A stretch of DNA of 64,000 bases from NCBI RefSeq assembly GCF_014287895.1, contig NZ_JACOPP010000002.1, forward strand, positions 1-64,000. The letters run 5' to 3'. The notes under the pieces were generated by a model. The model searched no databases, was not told the origin of the DNA, and was given only the letters and a program-made list of their open reading frames with translations. The stretch's first letter is position 1. Each line of letters starts with the position of its first letter. Below are positions 1 through 9,457 of the stretch, one piece after another. The translations under genes and the position numbers were made by a program. The stretch comes from Lawsonibacter hominis. GTDB lineage: Bacteria > Bacillota > Clostridia > Oscillospirales > Oscillospiraceae.

Positions 1-462
1 GCCAAATACCAGCGGTGTACCGTCCATTTTTACCGCAATGTGTTCTCAGTCACGCCTCGCTCCAAGGTAAAGCTGGTGGCCAAGATGCTCAAGGCGATCC
101 ACGCCCAGGAGAGCAAGAAAGCGGCCCGCGAGAAGGCCAAAGTTGTCGTGGAAGAGCTGCGGGCAATGAAACTGAAGGAGGCTGCCAGGAAGGTAGAGGA
201 TGGCATTGAGGAGACTCTTACCTACTGCGATTTTCCCAGCGAACACTGGACTCGCATCCGCACCAACAATGTCATTGAGAGGCTCAACCGGGAGATCCGC
301 CGCCGCACCCGTGTGGTGGGTAGTTTCCCGGATGGTAACTCCGCCCTCATGCTGGTCTGTGCCCGCCTGCGCCATGTGGCCGGCACCCAGTGGGGCAACA
401 AAAAGTACATGAACATGAAGCACCTGGAGGCTGCCGTTGAGGACGCCTCCATTGCTGGCTGA
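1..462 (+). CDS. IS256-family transposase, C-terminal part (cut by window edge)
   Basis: Frame 1 is open from the first base and runs to TGA at 460-462, giving about 153 residues. The segment NNVIERLNREIRRRTRVVGSF followed by a short helical tail is the C-terminal hallmark of IS256/Mutator-type DDE transposases, including the late catalytic Glu region. The family is about 400 residues long, so only the last third lies here; the rest is left of the window. The protein end is intact and is followed by a plausible right terminal repeat at 491-516. Whether the whole element is functional cannot be judged. Confidence 0.88.
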   Translation, partial: AKYQRCTVHFYRNVFSVTPRSKVKLVAKMLKAIHAQESKKAAREKAKVVVEELRAMKLKEAARKVEDGIEETLTYCDFPSEHWTRIRTNNVIERLNREIRRRTRVVGSFPDGNSALMLVCARLRHVAGTQWGNKKYMNMKHLEAAVEDASIAG

Positions 463-490
463 CTTCATTCATTCCAGAGCCTGCAAACCA

Positions 491-516
491 ATTTGCGCAA
501 AATCCTTGACACTACC
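491..516 (+). repeat. Probable right terminal inverted repeat of the IS256-type element
   Basis: ATTTGCGCAAAATCCTTGAC followed by ACTACC lies about 30 bp downstream of the transposase stop. IS256-type elements end in repeats of this kind (reverse strand GGTAGTGTCAAGGATTTTG). The other end is outside the window, so the match between ends cannot be tested. Confidence 0.55.
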
Positions 517-550
517 CGTGGATCATGCTCCAGTCCTGGCGTCTGCCAGT

Positions 551-1129
551 CTACTTTTTCGTAATGTTTATCATCGCCAGATACAGCATTTTCAGGAGGC
601 CGTCGTCTGTCGGAAAAACAGACTTGGCTTTGGTCACTTTGCGAAGCTGCCGGTTAAAGCCCTCAATGGCATTGGCGGTATAAATCAGTCTCCGAACTTC
701 CTGCGGAAACTTGAAATAGATGCCCAGATCGGGCCAGTTATCCGACCAGAATATTGAAATTTCAGGGTGTTTCTTGTCCCACCGCTGGGCAAACGCCCCC
801 AGAGCTTTCGGCGCAGAGGTCCCCTCCTCAGCGGCATACAGGGCTTTCAGGTCTGCCATCAGGGCCTTCAGATCCTTGCGGGAAACGTATCTGGCAGGGT
901 TTCGGATCTGGTGAATAACACAGGCCTGGATCTCCGTTTGGGGGAAAACCGCCTCGATGGCAGCAGAAAATCCAGTCAGAGTGTCCGTGCAGGCAATGAA
1001 GATATCTTCCAGACCGCGGTTACGCAGACCATTCAGCGCCGGTGCCCAGAACTTGGCGCTTTCATTTTCCCAAACCCACATTCCCAGAACATCTTTCCGC
1101 CCGTCAAGATTAGTGACACCTAAAAAAAC
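551..1129 (-). pseudogene. IS256-family transposase, 5'-truncated relic
   Basis: The minus-strand frame reads from VFLGVTNLDGRKDVLGMWVW near 1129 to the stop at 551. It contains LDGRKDVLG, the ACVIHQIRNPARYVSRKD block and NAIEGFNRQLRKVTKAK, all typical of the catalytic half of IS256 transposases. About the first 200 residues of the family are missing: homology stops near 1130, just before the dextranase promoter. There is no separate terminal repeat on its 3' side, because the other IS256-type end (491-516) abuts it. The two remnants are different subtypes in opposite orientation. It is very unlikely to be active. Confidence 0.8.
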
Positions 1130-1155
1130 GAGTACAAAATCTAATAAAGAAAGAA

Positions 1156-1184
1156 TTCAATGCAGTTTACACAAATGCTATAAT
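1156..1184 (+). promoter_or_regulatory. Putative promoter of the secreted dextranase gene
   Basis: TATAAT at 1179-1184 is preceded by TGC, an extended -10 element, with a weak -35 (TTCAAT, 1156-1161) at 17 bp. It sits 69 bp upstream of the ATG at 1253. The extended -10 makes it credible despite the poor -35. Confidence 0.5.
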
Positions 1185-1252
1185 TAATGTGCTTGAAGAA
1201 TAGGCGGAATGTCCAAAAGGGTGAGACGGTAATAGTAAAGGAAGGGGTAAAA

Positions 1253-4200
1253 ATGAAAAAGGCATCACGGCTTACAAGACTCATAAGCACTTTCCTATGC
1301 GCGGTAATGCTCTTTACATTGCTTCCGATATCAAATGCAATGGCTACCACCAATGGAAACTTGCAAATCGAAGATGTCTACACCGACAAAGCGGCTTATG
1401 CCCCCGGAGGCGAGGCAATTATCACAGTTCAACTGAGCAATCCGACCAGCACAAACGCAACTGAAGTTGTTACGCTCAAGACGTATCATCTCGAAAATTG
1501 CCTCGCGACAGATTCCCTTCCTGTTTCAGTGAATGCAAACGAAACAACGAATATTACCTATACCTGGAATTGCCCAACAAATGATTACACTGGCTATATT
1601 GTTGAGGTTTCCCTCAATAATGGAGAGTTTGATAGCGTGGCAATTGATGTTTCCTCGGATTTTTCTCGTTTTCCCCGGTATGGTTATTCTGTAGATTTTG
1701 ATGCTGGCGAAACTTTGCAGGAAAGCACGGCTCTTATTGAGGAATTAGTTCGAGACTACCACATTAATGTTGTTCAGTATTATGATTGGATGTGGCGGCA
1801 CGAAAAGGTTGTCCCATCTGGCGCAGCAGATTCCTGGATCGATATGTTTGGAAATACGATTTCCAAGGATAGCATAACTCAAAGGATTAATGCTGGGCAT
1901 TTACTAAATCAAAGTGCTATGGCGTATCAAATGGCGTATATGGCACGTGAGGATTATGAAGATTATGCAGTAAAGAAAGAGTGGGGCCTATATAAGAACA
2001 AGGACTATAATACCTCATATAACGAAACTGACAACAGCACAATAAACGATATCGATCAGCTGATTTTCCCGTTGGAGGGTGATCCGGCACCGGTTCTGCA
2101 TGTTTTCAATCCTGAGAATAAGGCGTGGCAGGAGTTTATGCTGAACCAATACGAAGATGCCATAGATCTTCTGGGGTTTGATGGAATCCATATTGACCAA
2201 ATGGGAAGTTATTGGGGAAATATTGATTACTATGACTATAATGGGAACTATGTCGACCTAGGCAAGACCTTCCCGGGATACGTTGACACGATCAAAGCCG
2301 GGTTGGAAAATAAATATTCAGCAGGTGCCTACGTGACTATGAATATGGTCAATGGTGGAACGCCGGCGAATGACTCGTTTTCCTCCGAATATATTACCAA
2401 ATATGCTGACACAGATTTTTCATTCAGTGAGATTTGGGAAAACTCCAATACCTATAATGACCTTAAGTCATTCATCGAGTGGTCCAGAGACAACTCTGAT
2501 GGAAAAGCAATGGTGTTAGCAGCATATATGAACCAATATGACACACTCGGAACCACCATTCAAGCGGAAGATGCTGTTGGCGATGGGGTGTATGTTGCTA
2601 CCAACCCGGAGGGTGTTACCTATGTGTCTGGGTTCGACCAGATTGGGGATAGTCTGACCTTTTCTGTTTCTGTACCCGAGGCAGGGTATTATTCTCTGGT
2701 AATGACCTATTCGAATGGCACTGAAACCAGAAGCACGAAGTCAATCATTGTAGACGATGCACCGTGTATGACGGTGAGCTTTGATCCGACGCGTACTGGT
2801 GTGATGCCCGCAGAACCCAGTTGGGGTGTATTCTCTGGAGAAAATGCATTTACTGCCCCTAAAATGCTTTATCTATCCGCAGGTAATCACTCAATTGAAA
2901 TCCGACAGGATGCGACTTCGACCGGTGGAGATATTCAGCTGGATAAGCTGACGGTCTCCATGTTTAACGATGCATCTGTCCGGCTTACCGATGCCGCCGT
3001 TGCAGCGAGTGGAGCCTACCATATTGAAATGGGTACAGGCTTAAGCGCGGCGAACGGAAGCGATAATTACAGCGATGCTGTTATGTTGGGACATCCCTAT
3101 TACCCCAAGGCATTCAAGACCATGTCCTCCAATCTGCGGGAAGCAATGAAGTCTCATTATGATTTTATCACTGGTTATGAGAACCTTTTGTATGATCCTG
3201 ATGTCACTCCGGGCGATGGAGGATTACAAAACCTAAGCATTGCTGGTGAATCAATATCTGGAAGCGGCGAGCCTGGGAAGATTTGGTTTATTCCCAAGGA
3301 TAAGGGTGAGGACTATTCCATAGTACATCTGATTAACCTTACTTCGGAACAAGATACCAACTGGAGAAATGCTACAACTGCACCGACGGCTAAGAACAAT
3401 CTTTCCGTCAAGTACTATTATACAAATGATCGGACTGTCGCCGGCGTCTATGTTGCATCTCCGGACTATAACGCGTGCCTGAGCGAAAATCTGAGTTATA
3501 CGCTTGGCTCCGATTCAACGGGTCACTACATAATGTTCACTGTGCCTAAATTGGAGTACTGGGACATGGTTTTCATTAAGTGGGCCGCTCAGGGTTCCAC
3601 TACTACCATAGAAGCTGAGAACATGATTCTTTCTGGAGTTGGAACAAATACGGATCATGCGGGTTTCTCTGGGACGGGGTTCGTTGATGGGTACGGCGAC
3701 TTGTACGACAGCGTTACTTTCGATATTGTTACTCCGTCGGACGGTTACTATAGTTTAATATTTAGTTATGCGAATGCGACGGATTCTGAGTGTAGCAGAG
3801 AACTCTTCATAGATGGTGAGAGCCGGGGGAAGACTACTTTCCCAAATGGTAGTAGTTGGGATGAATGGCGAACTGTTGAGAAAGGGATATATTTGACCGC
3901 TGGGGTGCATAGAGCGGTTGTACTGGTTACAGAGAAGTATAGTGGATTCATTAATTTGGATAAGGTAACTGTGACCGAACTGTTTGAAAGTAGCCGTTCT
4001 TTGTATCTGAACAACTGGAACGATACAAGCTATATTTGGAAAGCTGCGGATATCAACCCGGCGCAGGCTCCCCTTTCCGATGGCCCCGGTATTTATGAGA
4101 TGCGTTATTATGACGGGACCCCGAATGGGGACTATAATGAAAATCAGATCCGCAACTATTCTATGTTCCTAAGGAACAATACCGAGAACAAATCATATAC

Positions 4201-6745
4201 AACTGGTTCAAAATTTGATGCCACAGGGTATTTCGACGCAGAAGGAGTGTTGAACACAACATACACCTCTTATGATGGCGGACTTCTTCCTGTTGAGGTT
4301 AAGCGATCTTATTCGGTTGTTCCAAATGAAAATTTTATGATAGTAACTTACGATGTTACGAATTTGACGAGCGAACTTCAGAACTTCTCTATCCTTGATA
4401 TGCTCCATGTAGAAAACCACTCGACTTCCAATATCACATCCAGCTATCAGTCAAGTACTGACACCATCGTAACCGACATGACAGCTGCGGGACAATATGT
4501 TATAGCGCACGGCTGCTTCGGCGTAGCAGATGGATTCCAGGTTGCGAACGACGCGGATTCCAATGCCGCGAGCGCAACCTGTTCTCCGTGGGTTACATTT
4601 GATCAAAATGGAACCTTGAAAAATAATACGAGTGTAAATGCAACAGATATTTCAACGGCATATATGAAGTCCGTTTCCTTGGGCGCGCATGAGACACAAA
4701 CGTTTAGCTTCTATACGGCAATTTGCGGCTCTGCCACTGAAATGCAAACGACCTTGACAAAAATCAGAACAAAGACTGCTGCTGAGTGGACTCAGCTGAC
4801 AAGAAACGCCTATGATGCGTGGCTTCGTACAGGGAAGCAGACCAGTTTGCCTGACAGCAGACTGAATGACGCTTATAATTCTATTCTGGTCTTGATAAAG
4901 CAGTCTACGGTTCCTGGCTCATACGAGGATAGCGCTGGGAATACGGTTCACAAGTTTGCGGCCATGCCTGCAACAACAAACCCTTCTGCATATTCGTATA
5001 AAGTGTGGGCGCGTGATTCTGCCGTTACAGCGATGTCGTATGATGCATCTGGGCATTTGGATGAAGCCGAGGCATACTGGCTCTGGCTGGCTGATAGACA
5101 AATCAAGTCGGATCAGGGCGACTGGAAGCAACCTGGCGCTTTCTGGACCTGCTACTGGTTGTGGGACAATAGCCCTGTCTCTTTTGTTGAACCTGAGTAT
5201 GACTCCGTTGGCATGTTCTTGATTGGAGTTTATCGCCACTACGAGGCATTGCCTGCGGCCGCTCGGCAGGCGTTTCTGAACAAAATCTGGCCTGCATACA
5301 AAATGTCCTCAGACTTGGTCTGCAACGGGATTCAGTCAAACGGATTTGGGGCTGGAGATTGTAGTATTTGGGAAGAGCAGTTTGAGTATAACGCTTTTAC
5401 TCAAGCGTTGTATGCCGCAGGCTTAGATGCGGCACAAAAACTGGCAAAAGATTTGGGCCTCCAGGATCTTGCTGACTCCTATAATGGTGCTGCGGGGACA
5501 ATTCGGAGCGCTATCCAGAGAAGTTCGACTGATGGAGTTGCCGGCTTGTATAATACAACAGATGGGGACAGTAATTGGTGGTATTACAACCGTGCTGTCA
5601 ATCTTGACGGGACACCGAGAACGACGGTTGATTCCTCCTCGGATGTACTGTTCACATATGGTGTGTTGGACATGGCGTCGAAGCGAGCATATAACCATTA
5701 TCGAAAAATAACCGCAACCATCAGCAGAGATGGGACAGGAATCGCGAGATATCAGGGAGATACGTTCTATACAGGAAAGAACAGTTGGGATCCGGGTGGA
5801 GCAGAGACGTTGGATGATGAACCCTCTTGGCCGCAAATGACAATGTGGATTGCTATGATGGAGCTGAACAGCGGGTACCATGCATTGCAGGAGAGAGGAT
5901 ATGATCGGCTTCAATGGTATGTTGACAGGACGGCTCTGGGCTATATGCCGGCGGGTGAATGTGTATCTAATATTACGTTTAAACCCGTGGTTAGCACGAT
6001 GTGTGAACCAATCACTGGTGCGGCGTACATTATGACGGCCCTTGCCTATGATGAGCAGTTCGATATGCGAATCGTTCCGCAGCAATATAATGCGGGGGCA
6101 TACCAAGGAATAACGGTAAACGGTGGTTGTACGAATACCTCGGACCCATATGATACGGTTTCTGACTGGGGGCAGTGGACATATGTTCCGTATTACCTGG
6201 ATGAGATAGGGGATACCGGGAAAGCAACACGTGACATCCACAAAGTTTATCTGTGCAATGATGATAGCAACCTGTACATTAGAATTGATACGGCGGGCAA
6301 ATCTCTGCCTGTCTATCAAGCTCCGAACGATTTGTTCAGCGTGGCTGTATATTCAGAGGATTTTAAGCATCAAACGATGGCGACAAACAACACGAGCCTG
6401 CAACAATCCCTGCTTGGCCGTGATTGTGCCTTTGCATTCATGAGATCCAGCGATTCGGATGTATTTCATAAGTTTACAGCCGCTGGCGGGAATTGGTCAC
6501 AGAGCGGGGCGATCACAAACGTGATTGCTCCTCAGTGGGAAACCAACTCGGGTCGGATTGAGATGGTTATTCCGCTTTCGGAGCTTTCAAGTACCGGAGT
6601 AGCTGGAGCGGACGACTGGGCAAACCTGGTCATTGCAATTGGAGATAATTCTGGTTCTGGCTGGCAGGATTCCGACCTTGTTCATATCCACTATCGCATT
6701 ACTTCTTCTATGCAGACCTGGCTTTTCGGGAATTCCGAAGTGTAA
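1253..6745 (+). CDS. Secreted multidomain GH66-CBM35-CBM35-GH15 alpha-1,6-glucan hydrolase
   Basis: This is an exoenzyme of 1830 residues. I place the start at ATG 1253, because AAGGAAGGGG lies just upstream and a Sec signal peptide (KKASRLTRL then a hydrophobic core, cleavage near ISNAMA, residue 30) follows; the frame is open from 1187. Approximate domains: Ig-like N-domain 35-128; GH66 dextranase/cycloisomaltooligosaccharide-transferase barrel 130-435 with GFDGIHID (Asp315, candidate nucleophile) and FSEIWE (Glu393, candidate acid/base); CBM35-like insert 435-575; rest of GH66 to 780; a second CBM35 at 783-911; GH15 N-domain and (alpha/alpha)6 barrel about 916-1620 with DCSIWEEQ (Glu1374/1375) and DDEPSWPQM; and a DOMON/glucodextranase-C-like beta domain to the end. 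It probably makes isomaltooligosaccharides (GH66) and trims them to glucose (GH15). There is no sortase motif. Base composition is AT-richer than in distant genes. The families are well supported; exact specificity is inferred. Confidence 0.87.
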   Translation: MKKASRLTRLISTFLCAVMLFTLLPISNAMATTNGNLQIEDVYTDKAAYAPGGEAIITVQLSNPTSTNATEVVTLKTYHLENCLATDSLPVSVNANETTNITYTWNCPTNDYTGYIVEVSLNNGEFDSVAIDVSSDFSRFPRYGYSVDFDAGETLQESTALIEELVRDYHINVVQYYDWMWRHEKVVPSGAADSWIDMFGNTISKDSITQRINAGHLLNQSAMAYQMAYMAREDYEDYAVKKEWGLYKNKDYNTSYNETDNSTINDIDQLIFPLEGDPAPVLHVFNPENKAWQEFMLNQYEDAIDLLGFDGIHIDQMGSYWGNIDYYDYNGNYVDLGKTFPGYVDTIKAGLENKYSAGAYVTMNMVNGGTPANDSFSSEYITKYADTDFSFSEIWENSNTYNDLKSFIEWSRDNSDGKAMVLAAYMNQYDTLGTTIQAEDAVGDGVYVATNPEGVTYVSGFDQIGDSLTFSVSVPEAGYYSLVMTYSNGTETRSTKSIIVDDAPCMTVSFDPTRTGVMPAEPSWGVFSGENAFTAPKMLYLSAGNHSIEIRQDATSTGGDIQLDKLTVSMFNDASVRLTDAAVAASGAYHIEMGTGLSAANGSDNYSDAVMLGHPYYPKAFKTMSSNLREAMKSHYDFITGYENLLYDPDVTPGDGGLQNLSIAGESISGSGEPGKIWFIPKDKGEDYSIVHLINLTSEQDTNWRNATTAPTAKNNLSVKYYYTNDRTVAGVYVASPDYNACLSENLSYTLGSDSTGHYIMFTVPKLEYWDMVFIKWAAQGSTTTIEAENMILSGVGTNTDHAGFSGTGFVDGYGDLYDSVTFDIVTPSDGYYSLIFSYANATDSECSRELFIDGESRGKTTFPNGSSWDEWRTVEKGIYLTAGVHRAVVLVTEKYSGFINLDKVTVTELFESSRSLYLNNWNDTSYIWKAADINPAQAPLSDGPGIYEMRYYDGTPNGDYNENQIRNYSMFLRNNTENKSYTTGSKFDATGYFDAEGVLNTTYTSYDGGLLPVEVKRSYSVVPNENFMIVTYDVTNLTSELQNFSILDMLHVENHSTSNITSSYQSSTDTIVTDMTAAGQYVIAHGCFGVADGFQVANDADSNAASATCSPWVTFDQNGTLKNNTSVNATDISTAYMKSVSLGAHETQTFSFYTAICGSATEMQTTLTKIRTKTAAEWTQLTRNAYDAWLRTGKQTSLPDSRLNDAYNSILVLIKQSTVPGSYEDSAGNTVHKFAAMPATTNPSAYSYKVWARDSAVTAMSYDASGHLDEAEAYWLWLADRQIKSDQGDWKQPGAFWTCYWLWDNSPVSFVEPEYDSVGMFLIGVYRHYEALPAAARQAFLNKIWPAYKMSSDLVCNGIQSNGFGAGDCSIWEEQFEYNAFTQALYAAGLDAAQKLAKDLGLQDLADSYNGAAGTIRSAIQRSSTDGVAGLYNTTDGDSNWWYYNRAVNLDGTPRTTVDSSSDVLFTYGVLDMASKRAYNHYRKITATISRDGTGIARYQGDTFYTGKNSWDPGGAETLDDEPSWPQMTMWIAMMELNSGYHALQERGYDRLQWYVDRTALGYMPAGECVSNITFKPVVSTMCEPITGAAYIMTALAYDEQFDMRIVPQQYNAGAYQGITVNGGCTNTSDPYDTVSDWGQWTYVPYYLDEIGDTGKATRDIHKVYLCNDDSNLYIRIDTAGKSLPVYQAPNDLFSVAVYSEDFKHQTMATNNTSLQQSLLGRDCAFAFMRSSDSDVFHKFTAAGGNWSQSGAITNVIAPQWETNSGRIEMVIPLSELSSTGVAGADDWANLVIAIGDNSGSGWQDSDLVHIHYRITSSMQTWLFGNSEV

Positions 6746-6752
6746 GCACCCT

Positions 6753-6803
6753 GGCGGGAGCAGAAAAACCATATATGGAGGTCACATCTGCTCCCGCCCT
6801 CTT
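6753..6803 (+). terminator. Rho-independent terminator after the GH66-GH15 gene
   Basis: GGCGGGAGCAGA (6753-6764) pairs with TCTGCTCCCGCC (6787-6798), followed by CTCTTTT. It separates the enzyme gene from the transporter genes. Confidence 0.7.
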
Positions 6804-6873
6804 TTCCCTTATGCCGGTATGGTATGCTGTCGCTTAGATAGACCAATTCAAACATGAAAAAGGAGAGGTAAAA

Positions 6874-8199
6874 ATGAAAAAGAAGATTTCTCTGTTCCTC
6901 GCTGCCGCAATGATGCTGACGCTTTTTGCCGGCTGCACTCCCTCCGCAGAAACAACTCCGACACCGACTCCAGGGGCTAATCCGACCCAGCCCGCTGCGC
7001 AAAAGGATGTTGATTTAGTCTTTTTCACCGGGAAGGTCGAGACAGTTGACCTGCTTGATGAAATCATTGCCGCCTATAATGCACAAAGCAACGGAATTAC
7101 TGTGGAACAAGAATATCAAAATGATGCGAGCAACATCATCAAAATCAAGTTTGCCTCTGGTGAAGCCCCTGCTGTCATGACGACCTACGAACAGGAGTAT
7201 GTCAATCAGGGAAAGTATCTGGACCTGTCTGACTGGAATGAGATTTGGGATCGCTTAATTCCTTCCATGCGGGAAAACTGCACGGATGTGAACAGCGGAA
7301 AACAGTATCGAATTTGCACCAACATGACTATGGCCGGATTCTGGTATAACAAGGAAATTTTTGATGAGTTGGGGCTGAAACCCGCTAATACATGGGAAGA
7401 ATTTGTCGCCAACCTGGAAGCGCTCAAGGTGGCAAAGCCTGATGTGGATCCGTGGTTTATCTTCGGAAATGAGGCATGGCATCTGGGCCATCTGATTGAA
7501 TTCATCCCTCATGGCTATATTAAGGCCAAGTACGGTGCTACCGAAGCGAAGGTTGCGATGCTGAACAACGACAAGAGTATCCTGAATTTCGGCGACCCGA
7601 ACGGCGCTATGGCAACCTTTGCCGCAGGGCTCTTGGAACTTCAGGATAAGGGATTGCTGAACGCCGATGTCTTGACTGCTACAAGCGATAACTGTGTGGA
7701 CGCTTTTGTGTCCGGGAAGGCTGCTATGTTCAGCAATGGTATGTGGTGCCTGTCCGGTATTCTTGAAAAGGATCCTTCTATGGCTGATAAAATCGGCTTT
7801 ATGCCGTATCCCTCTATGATGGCTGACGGTACGCCGATGGTTTTGGTGGCCGAGGATTCCGGCTATAGCATTAGCGCTGAAACTCCCTATTCGGCAGAGG
7901 CAAAAGACTTTTTGGAGTACTTATTCCAAGCGGAAAACCAGAAGAAGTATGCGGAAAGTCTCGGTTCTCCTTCTGCTTTCACTGATGTAGACGCTGACTG
8001 GGCTCCCGCCGCTGTCGTCGAAGGCGTCAATAGTGCAATTGAATCTGCGGCGAATATTGGATATACCAATGAAAAACCTGCTGGATTCTCTGGTGATGAC
8101 GCTGGACGAATGGTTCAGGATCTGTTGGCCGGAAAGTACACGGCAGAGGAATTTGCGATTGCCTATGAAAAGGCTTGGGATGCCGGTTTTACGTCCTAA
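6874..8199 (+). CDS. Sugar ABC transporter substrate-binding lipoprotein (family 1)
   Basis: This 441-residue lipoprotein is the extracellular receptor of the adjacent importer. The N-terminus is a type II signal with lipobox LFAGC (lipid-anchored Cys21) and a Thr/Pro-rich linker. The body has the MalE/UgpB-like layout: VFFTGKVETVDLLDEIIAAYN, WYNKEIFDELGLKPANTWEE and the FVSGKAAMFSNGMW signature. AAAAAGGAGAGG precedes the ATG. It lies between the secreted dextranase and the permeases, so its ligands are most likely isomaltooligosaccharides; this is inferred from context. A cluster of hairpins follows the gene. No ATPase gene is present, so a shared MsmK/UgpC-type ATPase elsewhere is likely. 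Confidence 0.9.
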   Translation: MKKKISLFLAAAMMLTLFAGCTPSAETTPTPTPGANPTQPAAQKDVDLVFFTGKVETVDLLDEIIAAYNAQSNGITVEQEYQNDASNIIKIKFASGEAPAVMTTYEQEYVNQGKYLDLSDWNEIWDRLIPSMRENCTDVNSGKQYRICTNMTMAGFWYNKEIFDELGLKPANTWEEFVANLEALKVAKPDVDPWFIFGNEAWHLGHLIEFIPHGYIKAKYGATEAKVAMLNNDKSILNFGDPNGAMATFAAGLLELQDKGLLNADVLTATSDNCVDAFVSGKAAMFSNGMWCLSGILEKDPSMADKIGFMPYPSMMADGTPMVLVAEDSGYSISAETPYSAEAKDFLEYLFQAENQKKYAESLGSPSAFTDVDADWAPAAVVEGVNSAIESAANIGYTNEKPAGFSGDDAGRMVQDLLAGKYTAEEFAIAYEKAWDAGFTS

Positions 8200-8258
8200 A
8201 ATAATGTCTACTGAATCAACCGCCAAGCGGTTTATTCGTGCGGCCACGGCTGCATCAT

Positions 8259-8436
8259 TTCATCAAACGGGCTATGAATAGCCCGTTTGATGAAGTTGAG
8301 ACATTGTTGCAATGCATATTTCCGCTGGAGCGCCGTATTGCTCCAGCGGAAGGTGCAAGGTTTTCCGGCTCATTTGCCAAAAAAACTTGCACCCGAACAA
8401 GGCCAATTGGCCTTGAGAGCCTTGGGATTCAAGGCT
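8259..8436 (+). promoter_or_regulatory. Hairpin array between binding-protein and permease genes
   Basis: The 382-bp gap 8200-8581 holds a series of inverted repeats: a perfect 17-bp dyad with 2-nt loop (8259-8275/8278-8294), a 12-bp dyad TTCCGCTGGAGC (8320-8331/8340-8351), GGTGCAAG/CTTGCACC (8352-8359/8386-8393), the 16-bp palindrome AAGGCCAATTGGCCTT (8399-8414) and AGCCTTG/CAAGGCT (8418-8424/8430-8436). None has a clear U-tract. Such structures after binding-protein genes commonly protect upstream mRNA from 3' decay and reduce permease expression. No gene is seen in the gap. Confidence 0.65.
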
Positions 8437-8581
8437 TTTGGCTTTGTTCCGTACGCATTAAAATAATCTGCCTTAATTTGCCTCGCGACAACACTTTTTA
8501 GTATTTTATAACGGTGGGCTCGGGGTCAAGAGATGATTTTAAGACTCCGAGTCCGCCGTTTGCTTTTGAAGGAGACCAACT

Positions 8582-9445
8582 ATGAAGAAAAAGCGAATCA
8601 ATTGGGCTCAGTTTCTTTCATTGCCAGCGTTAATTCTTTTCGGTGTGTTTTTTGTCTACCCCTTACTAAAAGGGATAGGCATGAGCATGACAAATTGGGA
8701 CGGAATGGGAGAGGCAAAATTTGTAGGGCTAAAAAACTTTGTTGACTTTTTCTCAGATGAACGAGCCATGCATGACATCAAAACGACATTGATCTTTGCA
8801 ATTGGAAGTGCTGTCCTTCTAAATCTTGTTGGTTTGGGATATGCCTTTCTGATGAATAGTAAGTTTCGCGGCAAAAGTATTGCACGAGTTATTATTTATC
8901 TCCCTGCAATTATCAGCCCATTGATCATGGGATATATTTGGTACTTTCTTCTTCAACCTGGGCGCGGCTTTTTGTATCATGCGTTTTCACAGTTGGGACT
9001 TCCTGATCCGATTGGAAATTGGATGAGCTCATATCCATCCGCTCTGGCCGTTTTAGTGCTTGTGAATGTATGGCAATTTGCAGGTATGACCATGATCATT
9101 TATTTGGCTGGCCTTCAATCCATTTCCAGCGATGTGTTAGAGGCCGCTCTCATTGACGGGGCGTCGCCTTGGCAGCGGTTTGCGCATGTGACGCTCCCCC
9201 TACTTATGCCTGCGATCCGAATCAATGTAGTAACCAATATCATTGGCTCTCTCTCCGTATTTGATGTCATAATGTCCTTAACAGAAGGGGGCCCGGGATA
9301 CTCTACAGAAAGTCTAAGCATTTATATCATGCGGATGTGTTATGGCAGCCGGACGGGATATTCTACGGCTGTTGCAATGATTCTGTTTCTAATTATCCTA
9401 ATTCCGGTATTGATTTCAATGCGGTTGACCCGAGCAAAAGATTGA
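8582..9445 (+). CDS. Sugar ABC transporter permease (MalF/UgpA type)
   Basis: This 287-residue integral membrane protein has six predicted helices. The binding-protein-dependent transport (EAA) motif reads EAALIDGASPWQRFAHVTLP, which contacts the ATPase. AAGGAGACCAACT precedes the ATG. It pairs with the next gene (12 bp apart) to form the heterodimeric channel of a CUT1 importer. Substrate is inferred from the neighbouring alpha-1,6-glucosidases. It shares the lower GC of the locus. Confidence 0.9.
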   Translation: MKKKRINWAQFLSLPALILFGVFFVYPLLKGIGMSMTNWDGMGEAKFVGLKNFVDFFSDERAMHDIKTTLIFAIGSAVLLNLVGLGYAFLMNSKFRGKSIARVIIYLPAIISPLIMGYIWYFLLQPGRGFLYHAFSQLGLPDPIGNWMSSYPSALAVLVLVNVWQFAGMTMIIYLAGLQSISSDVLEAALIDGASPWQRFAHVTLPLLMPAIRINVVTNIIGSLSVFDVIMSLTEGGPGYSTESLSIYIMRMCYGSRTGYSTAVAMILFLIILIPVLISMRLTRAKD

Positions 9446-9457
9446 GGGGGAATCAAT

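Noticed and set aside
1187..1252. Upstream extension of the dextranase start to 1187
   Set aside because: Would put about 22 polar residues before the signal peptide and overlaps the promoter region; ATG 1253 has the ribosome site.
8200..8581. CRISPR array or tRNA cluster in the hairpin-rich gap
   Set aside because: The dyads differ from one another, there is no repeat-spacer periodicity and no cloverleaf.
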